64,000 bases of DNA, from positions 434,001 through 498,000 of the forward strand of contig NZ_QLLL01000006.1 of assembly GCF_003259335.1 (NCBI RefSeq), written 5' to 3'. The position numbers and the translations under genes are program-made. Positions 33,276 through 41,927 of this stretch are shown here, piece by piece. The first letter of the stretch is position 1. Each line of letters starts with the position of its first letter. This stretch comes from Chitinophaga skermanii (GTDB lineage Bacteria > Bacteroidota > Bacteroidia > Chitinophagales > Chitinophagaceae). A model generated the notes under the pieces. That model did no database searches and was not told the DNA's origin. It worked only from the letters and a program-made list of their open reading frames with translations.

Positions 33276-35885
33276 ATGGCAAAAAGTAAATCCGAAGAAA
33301 CACCGCTCATGAAGCAACACAATGCCATCAAGGCCAAGTACCCTGATGCTGTGTTGTTGTTCAGAGTGGGCGACTTTTACGAAACTTTCAATGAAGACGC
33401 CGTTATTGCGGCGCAAGTGCTGGGCATTGTGTTAACTAAAAGAGCCAATGGATCGGCCACCTATGTTGACCTCGCCGGTTTTCCACATCACTCACTCGAC
33501 ACTTACTTACATAAACTGGTAAAAGCGGGTTACCGTGTGGCAATATGCGACCAATTGGAAGACCCCAAAACAGTAAAAGGTATTGTTAAACGCGGTGTAA
33601 CCGAGATGGTAACGCCCGGTGTAGCTGTAAACGATAAGCTTTTAGACAATGCCAATAACAACTTCCTAGCTGCCGTTCATTTGGATGAAAAGAATAACGG
33701 TGTGGCTTTCCTCGATATTTCGACGGGCGAATTTTTTGTAGCACAAGGCAGCGTGGAGTACATCGATAAATTACTACAAAGCTTCAAACCGGCAGAAGTG
33801 GTGTATGCTAAGCAGAAGCAGAAGCTATTCCGCGAGTATTTCGGTTCAAAGTTTTACACATATACGCTGGAGGAATGGATTTTCACCAACACCTATGGCA
33901 ATGAAATCTTGTGCAAACACTTCGAAACACATTCTTTGAAAGGATTCGGGGTGGAAGGCTTAACAGAAGCCATTATTGCCGCAGGTGCCGCTATGCACTA
34001 CTTGAAAGATACGGAACACCCGCATTTGCAGCATATTGCTACCATGCAACGTATTGATCAAGACGATTTCTTATGGATGGATCGTTTCACGATTCGCAAC
34101 TTGGAATTATTGAACAGCGCCGTAGAAGGCGGTAATTCGTTGCTAAGCGTGTTAGATAATACCACTACTCCCATGGGTGCCCGCTTATTGAAGCGCTGGA
34201 TTGTATTCCCCTTGCGCCAATTATCGCAGATTAACGAGCGTTTGGATACAGTGGAATTCTTTATTAAGCAAACCGACTTATCGCATGCCCTTCAAGCACA
34301 TTTGAAGCAAGTGGGCGATTTAGAGCGCTTGGTATCGAAAATCCCGTTGAAAAAGATCAATCCCCGCGAGGTTATGCAATTGGCCAAAGCTTTACAACAA
34401 GTAGAAGCTGTGCAAGGATTGCTGAACGATACCCATAACGATTATTTACAGCGTATTAACGAGCAGCTTAACCCCTGCCCTACTATCCTGCAAAGAATAT
34501 TAGCTGAAGTATCGGATAATCCGCCGGTATTAGCCAACAAAGGAGGTGTAATGCGTGAAGGGGTGAGCGAGGAACTGGATGCACTTCGTAAAATAGCTCA
34601 TTCTGGAAAGGAGTATTTATTACAAATTCAGCAAAAAGAATCGGAAGCAACGGGTATTCCATCGTTAAAGATTGCGTTTAACAATGTGTTTGGGTATTAC
34701 TTAGAAGTTACCAATACACATAAAAACAAAGTGCCCGATACTTGGATTCGTAAACAAACGTTGGCCAACGCCGAACGTTATATTACACCAGAGTTGAAGG
34801 AGTATGAAGAGAAAATTGTAGGAGCGGAAGATAAAATCCAAGCCCTCGAAATTCAGCTATTCGATGCTTTGTTGCTTGCCTTGCAAGATTATATTCAGCC
34901 GATCCAACAAAACGCACAAATGCTCGGTAGGCTCGATTGCTTATTATGCTTTGCGTATAATGCCGTACAGTTTAAATACCGCAAACCGGAAATAAACGAT
35001 GGCCAAGTATTAGATATCAAAGAAGGCCGCCACCCAGTGATTGAACGCGGCTTACCAATGGGCGAACAATACGTGGCAAATGATTTGATTTTGAATAAAG
35101 ATGATCAACAAATCATTATCCTCACCGGTCCGAACATGAGTGGTAAATCGGCCTTATTGCGCCAAACTGCCATTATTACGCTAATGGCGCACATGGGTAG
35201 CTTTGTACCGGCAACGAGCGCGGCTATTGGGTTAACGGATAAGATCTTTACCAGGGTGGGTGCATCGGATAACTTAAGCGGGGGTGAATCAACTTTCATG
35301 GTGGAGATGAATGAAACAGCGAGTATCATTAACAATTTAACCGAGCGTAGCTTGATTATTTTGGATGAAATTGGTCGTGGTACAAGCACATATGATGGTA
35401 TTTCGATTGCTTGGAGTATTGTTGAATACTTACACGACATGACTTCCCATCGCCCGAAAACATTATTTGCCACACACTACCACGAGTTGAATGAACTAGA
35501 GAACAAGCATCACCGGGTTAAAAATTATCACATCACGAATAAAGAATCTGGCAACAAGATCATTTTCTTGCGCAAATTAGCACAAGGTGGTAGTCGCCAT
35601 AGTTTTGGTATTCACGTGGCAAAAATTGCCGGTATGCCGCCGCAATTGATCAACCGAGCAAATGAGATCCTAAAACAATTGGAAAGCCAGCATATTGACG
35701 CGCCATTACAGGCAGCTGTAGAGCAAATATCTACACCGTTACCTAAAATGCAACTCAGTATTTTCGATACGCATACAGAAACATTCCAAAATATCCGCGA
35801 GAAGCTTGAAGCTACGGACATTAACAGGTTAACGCCTGTAGAAGCATTATTGAAGCTAAACGAGATTAAATCGCTTTTACAATAA
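33276..35885 (+). CDS. mutS: DNA mismatch repair protein MutS
   Basis: Mismatch recognition ATPase, about 869 residues from the ATG at 33276 (MAKSKSEETPLMKQH). The open frame extends 33 codons further upstream, but that part is unlike MutS and lies before the promoter box. GDFYETF carries the mismatch-wedging Phe and Glu. The ATPase has Walker A GPNMSGKSALLRQ (about 617-629), the DNLSGGESTFMVEM signature and Walker B LIILDEIGRGTSTYDG. The C-terminal LSIFDTHTETFQNI is usual for the family. It is complete and monocistronic, ending in a 14-base-pair terminator. Confidence 0.96.
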   Translation: MAKSKSEETPLMKQHNAIKAKYPDAVLLFRVGDFYETFNEDAVIAAQVLGIVLTKRANGSATYVDLAGFPHHSLDTYLHKLVKAGYRVAICDQLEDPKTVKGIVKRGVTEMVTPGVAVNDKLLDNANNNFLAAVHLDEKNNGVAFLDISTGEFFVAQGSVEYIDKLLQSFKPAEVVYAKQKQKLFREYFGSKFYTYTLEEWIFTNTYGNEILCKHFETHSLKGFGVEGLTEAIIAAGAAMHYLKDTEHPHLQHIATMQRIDQDDFLWMDRFTIRNLELLNSAVEGGNSLLSVLDNTTTPMGARLLKRWIVFPLRQLSQINERLDTVEFFIKQTDLSHALQAHLKQVGDLERLVSKIPLKKINPREVMQLAKALQQVEAVQGLLNDTHNDYLQRINEQLNPCPTILQRILAEVSDNPPVLANKGGVMREGVSEELDALRKIAHSGKEYLLQIQQKESEATGIPSLKIAFNNVFGYYLEVTNTHKNKVPDTWIRKQTLANAERYITPELKEYEEKIVGAEDKIQALEIQLFDALLLALQDYIQPIQQNAQMLGRLDCLLCFAYNAVQFKYRKPEINDGQVLDIKEGRHPVIERGLPMGEQYVANDLILNKDDQQIIILTGPNMSGKSALLRQTAIITLMAHMGSFVPATSAAIGLTDKIFTRVGASDNLSGGESTFMVEMNETASIINNLTERSLIILDEIGRGTSTYDGISIAWSIVEYLHDMTSHRPKTLFATHYHELNELENKHHRVKNYHITNKESGNKIIFLRKLAQGGSRHSFGIHVAKIAGMPPQLINRANEILKQLESQHIDAPLQAAVEQISTPLPKMQLSIFDTHTETFQNIREKLEATDINRLTPVEALLKLNEIKSLLQ

Positions 35886-35906
35886 GAATTCGCTAAACAA
35901 CTTAAG

Positions 35907-35942
35907 AAACGGCCTTCTCAATGTATGAGAAGGCCGTTTTAT
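35907..35942 (+). terminator. Terminator of mutS
   Basis: AAACGGCCTTCTCA (35907-35920) pairs perfectly over 14 bases with TGAGAAGGCCGTTT (35926-35939), then T residues. Confidence 0.9.
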
Positions 35943-36211
35943 TTGACATATCAATATCGTTTATCCTCACTAGTTACACAATATTTTATTACATCAAATA
36001 TTGATAATACAACATCGTATATACAACCATGTTATACCGGTAAATCGATTTTTTTAGGGATTAAATCATTGATATAACAAATTCGTTTATACACTAGCGC
36101 ATTATAATAACACAAGCTATATTTATTGGCATATCAATTTCGTATACACGTTGTAGTTGTTAAATAATTCTCTTCGTGTATGCGGATACGTTATAAGTAT
36201 GTCATAAATCA
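35943..36211. repeat. AT-rich spacer with four degenerate copies of a 20-25 base motif
   Basis: No gene. Copies resembling GATATAACAAATTCGTTTATACA lie at about 35947-35966, 36003-36026, 36071-36093 and 36130-36149, some 56-68 bases apart. All contain a TCGTWTA core preceded by an AT-rich ATATCAA/ATAACAA stretch. It lies between the convergent mutS and susD genes. Confidence 0.4.
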
Positions 36212-36247
36212 AAAACCGCTGGAGCCATTGCTAGCGCCAGCGGTTTT
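36212..36247 (-). terminator. Terminator of the first susCD operon
   Basis: AAAACCGCTGG (36212-36222) pairs perfectly with CCAGCGGTTTT (36237-36247). The minus strand continues TTTGATTTATG. It lies 33 bases past the susD stop codon. Confidence 0.8.
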
Positions 36248-36279
36248 GCTGCTTTTATTACGAAATAAGCCGAATTGGA

Positions 36280-37833
36280 TTATTTAACGTCCCAGAAGAT
36301 TTTACCGTACATAACATCTTTTGCTGCTACTTTTTCGAAGTTAACTGCATTGTAAAGACGTTCTTTCGGAGGATATAATAAACGAGTACCAGGTGTTGGA
36401 GCTGAAGGGCTATTAACACGAGTAAACGTTAATGTTGGGTATTTGGTTCTACGCATTTCAGCCCAACCGTGAACAGATCCCATCCAGTTGAAGTCGATCC
36501 ATTTTTGGGTAGCGATTTTGCGGAGATTATCTTCTTTATTAGTACCATAAGCAACGTTTGCACTCGCTAAAGTAGCTGTGATTTCGTCGGCAGTAGCTGC
36601 TTTCTTGGGATTGCTAGCGTAGCTGCTTTTTTGGTTAATGCTGCTATAGAATTCGATAGATTGTTTCACACCGTTTTCGTAAGCCGTTTTAGCAGTACCA
36701 CCACCCCAACGTTCGAAGGCTTCTGCTTTAATGAAGCTCACTTCAGCTGCTGTCATTAATACACCAGGGAAGTTATTATTCTGCGTAAAGGTAGTAGAGT
36801 CGATGATAGATACACGACCTTTCGCCAAAGAATCTTCTTGTTGAGCAGAGTTCCAATTCGGAGCAGAGCCTTTGAATTCACCTCTAACAGTGCGAGAGAA
36901 GAAGAAACGTAAACGAGGATCTGCAGCAGGTTTCATTACTGTGTCGATCATGTAAGAAGGACCAGCAACACCACCCATACCATCTCTCATACCGTCACGA
37001 ATATCGTTGCCATTGATGTATGTCAACTGCGCGTTATCGGTATTGGCTTCCATCACTGGGTATTTCGTTGGGTTGCCCAAGATTTCCTCGATGGTTTGTT
37101 TAGCCAACGTTTCGTTTTGGTAGCTGATACGCATTGCAATACGCATACGAAGTGAGTTCGCATATTTTCTCCATTTAGCAAGATCGCCATTATACATAGG
37201 ATCGTTTTTGCTGAGGATTTGTTTGTGCAAAACGAAAGAATCCGTTGTGTTAGCAACAGCCAAGAAATCGGCAGCAGCTTTCAAATCTGTTAACATGGTA
37301 GTATATACATCCTTTGCATCATCGTAAGCAGGACCGCTAGGGTTGCTTGTTTGTGCAACACGACCGGCTTCTTTGAAAGGAATATCACCCCACAAATCTA
37401 CCATTTGTTGTGTTTGGTCATACAAAACAACCTTACCTACTTGCATAAAGATATTGTAACCGCGGATATCTGAAGGCGAAGTATACTTAGCGTAGTTCGC
37501 TTCCATTGCGCGGTAACGTGCTAAGGTATTGGTATAATAATCAGACCAGCGATCTTGACCGTATGCAGTATTCTGCGTGTAAACATTCAAGCTATTGGTA
37601 TAACCGATGGTTTGGGTATACACAGCAGATTGTGGACGCAAGAACGTGAAGATATTCCAGTAAGCTGGCTTGATACGATCATTTGCAAACAAACCTTTGA
37701 AAAGACCTTCGGTAGACGCTACCTCTGTTTTTTCCGGATCGTTGAAATTACTTGAGAAATCAGATTTAGTACAAGCAGCAAGCGTACTCATGCCGAAAGC
37801 TGCTAATGATATGATAAAAAGATTCTTTTTCAT
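36280..37833 (-). CDS. SusD/RagB-like nutrient-binding outer membrane lipoprotein
   Basis: Surface lipoprotein that captures substrate for the SusC channel (517 residues from the ATG at 37833). That start is chosen because MKKNLFIISLAAFGMSTLAAC is a lipoprotein signal with the lipobox LAAC; an in-frame start at 37866 would overlap the susC end. Helical TPR-like segments (YWNIFTFLRPQ, WSDYYTNTLARYRAMEANY) and the C-terminal GWAEMRRTKYPTL place it in the SusD-like family often described as nutrient-binding. No glycosidase gene is nearby, so the substrate is open. It lies 19 bases after susC. Confidence 0.9.
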   Translation of the reverse strand: MKKNLFIISLAAFGMSTLAACTKSDFSSNFNDPEKTEVASTEGLFKGLFANDRIKPAYWNIFTFLRPQSAVYTQTIGYTNSLNVYTQNTAYGQDRWSDYYTNTLARYRAMEANYAKYTSPSDIRGYNIFMQVGKVVLYDQTQQMVDLWGDIPFKEAGRVAQTSNPSGPAYDDAKDVYTTMLTDLKAAADFLAVANTTDSFVLHKQILSKNDPMYNGDLAKWRKYANSLRMRIAMRISYQNETLAKQTIEEILGNPTKYPVMEANTDNAQLTYINGNDIRDGMRDGMGGVAGPSYMIDTVMKPAADPRLRFFFSRTVRGEFKGSAPNWNSAQQEDSLAKGRVSIIDSTTFTQNNNFPGVLMTAAEVSFIKAEAFERWGGGTAKTAYENGVKQSIEFYSSINQKSSYASNPKKAATADEITATLASANVAYGTNKEDNLRKIATQKWIDFNWMGSVHGWAEMRRTKYPTLTFTRVNSPSAPTPGTRLLYPPKERLYNAVNFEKVAAKDVMYGKIFWDVK

Positions 37834-37852
37834 CAATAATTGTTTTAAAAGA

Positions 37853-40800
37853 TTAGAAGCTAGCACGTAAGCTCACACCAAAAGTTCTTGTTGATGCAGT
37901 AGTACCGGTTTCAACGTTACGTGATTGAATAGTTGTACCAACAGCAGCTTCCGGATCGATGTTCGGAATTGATTTGTAGATGTACAGCGGGTTACGTGCA
38001 AATACTGACAAATTCAAATTCTGGAACCTGATTTTTTGTAATGTAGCAGTTCTGAAAGTGTAGCCCAATGTAACTTCACGCAATTTGATATAGTTGTTAT
38101 CATAGATTGCTTTTTCGTACAAGTTGCTACCAGAACCTGGATAACCACCCCAACCATATGAATTCAAATAGTATTCAGCAGCCTCAACAACTTTATCGTT
38201 TGGTGTTTTACCATCTTCTTTCACACCTTTCAACAACACACCATCATTGTAAATTTTAGCACCTGCTGGAGCACCACCATTGCTTACTAAAACTTTGTTA
38301 CCGGCAGCGTCTTTGTAGTATGCAAGACCACCATGCTCAGCATCACGGAATTCCAACGAATTTGTGAACAAACCAGCACCAGTACCGTAGTAGTTAGTAG
38401 TAGAGATCAATTGACCACCATAACGGAAATCAACTAATGCATCTAAATTCCAGTTTTTGTAGTTGAATGAGTTCATCATACCACCTACATATTTAGATTG
38501 CGTGTTACCTAACTTTTGCATTTTAGAATAATCGAGAACATAGTAACCATCATTGTTAATGAGGTATTCACCGTTTTCGTTCGTCATGCGTTTGTAACCA
38601 TAGATATCACCGTAAGAGCTACCAGCTTTCGCAACAACGTTCAAAGAACCGTTATCAACGTTATTAACAATTACTTGGTCGATACCATTCGCTAATTCTT
38701 TTACCTTGTTTTTGTTGTATGCAACGTTTACACGAGCATTCCATTGGAATGATTTCGTTTGGATAGGTGTACCATTTACTGATAATTCCACACCGGTATT
38801 TTGCATAGAACCAACGTTTCTCAACATTGTTACAGAACCAGCACTCAAAGCGTTATCCAATTTGAGGATTTGGTTATTAGTAACATTTTGATAGAAAGCA
38901 ACATCGAAGCCAACACGGTTGTTCAAGAATTTAGTTTCCCAACCGATCTCAACCTCACGTTTTTTCTCGTTCTCTAAGTTAAGGTTACCCTGGTTTTGAT
39001 CTGGGTAGTAGTAAGTGAAGTTACCATTCGTACCAGTAGTTGGGTTTACGATTGTATAACGACCTGCTACGTACATTACGTTTGCAGCATACATTACTGG
39101 AGGGTTACCTACGATACCCCAAGACGCACGCAATTTAGAATACGTAACGAATTCTGGTAATTTGAATGCTTTAGACAATTCGAATGCAGCGCTCAAAGAT
39201 GGGTAGAAGAATGCATTATTATCTGGAGCTAATGTAGATGCACGTTCGTATCTACCAGTAGCTTCTAAGAACAAGTAGTTATTAATATCGAAACCAACAG
39301 TGGCGAAGTAAGCATCTTTCACGAAAGATTTACGTGTAGAAGTAGCTTTGCTTGGCTCGATAGCACCATTCGCCAAAGAGAACCAATTTTCTTGTACTAA
39401 ACCGCCGTTTGTTGCAGCTGTTTCGTAACGGTACTCTTCTTTACGTGCTTGGTAACCAGCATTTACATTCAATCCTAAATTTTTAGTCAACGATTTGTTG
39501 TACATCAACATTACATCACCGTATAAAATACTGTGCTGCTCGTTAGCTGTAGTGAAACCACCTGTTGGATCGAAAGCTGTAGGTTGTGTAGAATATTCTT
39601 TGAATTCTGAACGATAACCTGTGTAATCGTTACCCATTCTACCTCTTAAACGTAAACCTTTACCAAAGTCGTAGTTTAATGTAGCAGCAGTCATGTAACG
39701 GTTTGACGTTTCATCGTAGCTATTTTGCAATTGCTTCCATAAGAAATCCATAAAGTCATAAGCACGGATATGGTATTTCAAACGATCGTTTGGATCGATT
39801 GGAGAATTGTACATATAGTATTTGTAACCTGCTTTGTTTTTGTACGTAGCGAAGTAATCGTTGATATCATCAGCAGAGCTGAACATACCACCATAGTTAC
39901 CAGAGATACGGTTTTGCAACTCAGGACGGTTGTGTACTTTCTCATTAATATAGCTCGCGATCACATCAGCAGTTAAGCGTTTTGTGATTTTGATAGAAGT
40001 ATTTAAGTTGAAAGTGTTTTTGCCTTGATCGCCACCGATTTGAACACCTCTGTAATCGTTACGAGTGTAAGACAAACGGTAAGTTACATTTTCATTGCTG
40101 TTAGAAACTGCGATGTTGTACACACCTTGGTTACCGGTTCTATAGAAGTTTTTCCAGTTGTCGGGGTGAGCATTATACTTACGGATAGAACCATCAGTCC
40201 AGTAAGAAATATCGCTACCATCGAATTTAGGACCAAACTGGGCGTAAGAGCGGTAGATAGGACGTTTGTCGGCAATACCATCGCCATTAATGTCGCCTAA
40301 TTGGATCCAACCATCATCATCAGCACCGAAGCTAGCTTTGTTGGTTTCGCGATCGTAACCAGGACCATACACGTTTTGGATATCAGGCAAAATACCCACT
40401 TTCTCGATACCATAAGTAGCTGAGAAATCGATACCTAACCCTTTACCTTTCTTACCTGTTTTAGTAGTGATCACAATAACACCCGCAGCAGCATCAGAAC
40501 CGTACAACGCAGAAGCAGCAGCGCCTTTGAGGATATTAAGTGATTCAATGTTTTCAGGGTTGATGTCTAACAAACCATTACCACGGATACGAGTATCAGC
40601 ATAGTAATCGCCGGTATTCGCATCACCGTTACGGATAGGAACACCATCCACAACTACTAATGGTTGCGCATTGTTTGTTAAAGAGTTTACACCACGGATT
40701 TGGATAGCAACTGCAGATGTTGCACCACCTGGCGCGCCGCTGATGGTTACACCTGGTGCTTTACCGTAAAGAGCGGCACCAATACTAGTTGGAGCAGATT

Positions 40801-41194
40801 TTTTAAGATCATCGCCATTGAGTGCTGTAACAGCATAACCCAATTTGCGCGCTTCTTTTTTCACGCCCATCGCGGTAACAACTACCTCGTTGAGGTTCTT
40901 GTTGTCTTCTTGTAAAATAATAGAGAGAGTGGAACGATCACCAACTGCCACTTCTTGCTTGGCATACCCTACATATGTAAGGATTAAGGTTGCATTGGGG
41001 GCAACGCTCAAGCTAAAATGACCTTTGACATCGGTTACGGCCCCGTTAGTTGTGCCTTTCTCTTGCACACTAACACCGATCAGGACGTCTCCTTTTGCAT
41101 CCTTCACGGTACCAGTTACCGCTTTTTTACCTTGCGCTAAAACGATTTGGCACATGGCAAAGAAAACCGCAAATACTAAAAGCGATCTTTTCAT
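37853..41194 (-). CDS. SusC/RagA family TonB-linked outer membrane transporter
   Basis: A 1113-residue TonB-dependent channel importing large nutrients with its SusD partner. It has a signal peptide (MKRSLLVFAVFFAMCQIVLAQ), a carboxypeptidase-regulatory-like domain (VTGTVKDAKGDVLIGVSVQEKG, about 26-105), a TonB box/plug region (LNEVVVTAMGVKKEARKLGYAV, then VDGVPIRNGD) and a 22-strand barrel ending in FGVSLRASF. It lacks the extra N-terminal STN domain, so it is not expected to signal through FecR, unlike the next SusC. It has its own full-consensus promoter about 450 bases upstream. Confidence 0.93.
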   Translation of the reverse strand: MKRSLLVFAVFFAMCQIVLAQGKKAVTGTVKDAKGDVLIGVSVQEKGTTNGAVTDVKGHFSLSVAPNATLILTYVGYAKQEVAVGDRSTLSIILQEDNKNLNEVVVTAMGVKKEARKLGYAVTALNGDDLKKSAPTSIGAALYGKAPGVTISGAPGGATSAVAIQIRGVNSLTNNAQPLVVVDGVPIRNGDANTGDYYADTRIRGNGLLDINPENIESLNILKGAAASALYGSDAAAGVIVITTKTGKKGKGLGIDFSATYGIEKVGILPDIQNVYGPGYDRETNKASFGADDDGWIQLGDINGDGIADKRPIYRSYAQFGPKFDGSDISYWTDGSIRKYNAHPDNWKNFYRTGNQGVYNIAVSNSNENVTYRLSYTRNDYRGVQIGGDQGKNTFNLNTSIKITKRLTADVIASYINEKVHNRPELQNRISGNYGGMFSSADDINDYFATYKNKAGYKYYMYNSPIDPNDRLKYHIRAYDFMDFLWKQLQNSYDETSNRYMTAATLNYDFGKGLRLRGRMGNDYTGYRSEFKEYSTQPTAFDPTGGFTTANEQHSILYGDVMLMYNKSLTKNLGLNVNAGYQARKEEYRYETAATNGGLVQENWFSLANGAIEPSKATSTRKSFVKDAYFATVGFDINNYLFLEATGRYERASTLAPDNNAFFYPSLSAAFELSKAFKLPEFVTYSKLRASWGIVGNPPVMYAANVMYVAGRYTIVNPTTGTNGNFTYYYPDQNQGNLNLENEKKREVEIGWETKFLNNRVGFDVAFYQNVTNNQILKLDNALSAGSVTMLRNVGSMQNTGVELSVNGTPIQTKSFQWNARVNVAYNKNKVKELANGIDQVIVNNVDNGSLNVVAKAGSSYGDIYGYKRMTNENGEYLINNDGYYVLDYSKMQKLGNTQSKYVGGMMNSFNYKNWNLDALVDFRYGGQLISTTNYYGTGAGLFTNSLEFRDAEHGGLAYYKDAAGNKVLVSNGGAPAGAKIYNDGVLLKGVKEDGKTPNDKVVEAAEYYLNSYGWGGYPGSGSNLYEKAIYDNNYIKLREVTLGYTFRTATLQKIRFQNLNLSVFARNPLYIYKSIPNIDPEAAVGTTIQSRNVETGTTASTRTFGVSLRASF

Positions 41195-41527
41195 TTTTCA
41201 CTGTTTTTTTGTTTGTACGATACTATGCTGTTAATAGTAGAAAAAACGTACTCGTTACCGAAGCCAAATTGGCCACGGTGTTGAAATAAATATTGTTGTT
41301 GAAAAAAAGAGAGAATACGAGCAATTGTACATGGTTGAGGATGTACGTAGCTTGCCCCGTTTAACTTGGCATATACTTATGGCTTCCCTAAAGTTAAATT
41401 CACTACTCTTATTTACATTGGATAATTAAAATGCGATTGTTCACTCCAGTTTACGTGGTGTATTGCATACTGTTCCTGTCATGAGTCCTTTTGTTTTTCT
41501 ATAACTGTTCACTATCTAGTCAATACA

Positions 41528-41543
41528 GCTAAAACGTTTTAGC
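41528..41543. promoter_or_regulatory. Perfect 16-base palindrome, LacI-family operator-like
   Basis: GCTAAAACGTTTTAGC is its own reverse complement and has the central CG flanked by A/T runs typical of LacI/GalR operators. It lies about 100 bases downstream of the predicted transcription start, in the susC leader. A LacI-type regulator is encoded 9 kb away (50718-51752). Binding is inferred. Confidence 0.55.
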
Positions 41544-41642
41544 GATGATTTCTAAAAAAAAGATCTTGTATTTTACCACTCACACTTTTCTACATCTTTT
41601 GGTACAAGGTCTTTAAAACAACGTCTACTGTTGACTACAAAC

Positions 41643-41673
41643 CAAACTTAGATAATCTTTTTAAAACCGCAAA
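41643..41673 (-). promoter_or_regulatory. Full-consensus promoter of the first susCD operon
   Basis: Minus strand TTTG (41673-41670), 19 bases, TAAGTTTG (41650-41643): all ten fixed positions match. It lies about 450 bases upstream of the susC ATG. Confidence 0.8.
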
Positions 41674-41875
41674 TAATTATTTCACTTTTTTTTAACACGG
41701 CGCGAAGATAAAACCATTTCAAATCAAAAAACTATCAGTCACAACAAAATCGATCCCCTCCATGGCAAAATACCAGTACTTAAACCATTTAGCACCTACT
41801 AATATTTTTTATATTAATGTATACTTTGCGTACTTTATACACAATGCTATGGCGGGTTTTAGATAGGATTCCAAA

Positions 41876-41906
41876 CATAAAAAAGCCGGGCTTAAATAAA
41901 CCCGGC
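41876..41906 (-). terminator. Terminator of the fecR-susC-susD operon
   Basis: GCCGGG (41885-41890) pairs with CCCGGC (41901-41906). The minus strand continues into TTTTTTATG. It lies 22 bases past the susD stop. Confidence 0.8.
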
Positions 41907-41927
41907 ATTAGCTAAGAGAATGTAGTA

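Larger units (their letters stand above)
41195..41884. other. Long leader and upstream region of the first susCD operon
   Basis: No gene in about 690 bases. The promoter at 41673-41643 predicts a transcript start near 41639, so about 440 bases are untranslated leader. The leader contains a perfect 16-base palindrome (41528-41543). AT content is high and I see no known riboswitch. Confidence 0.6.
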
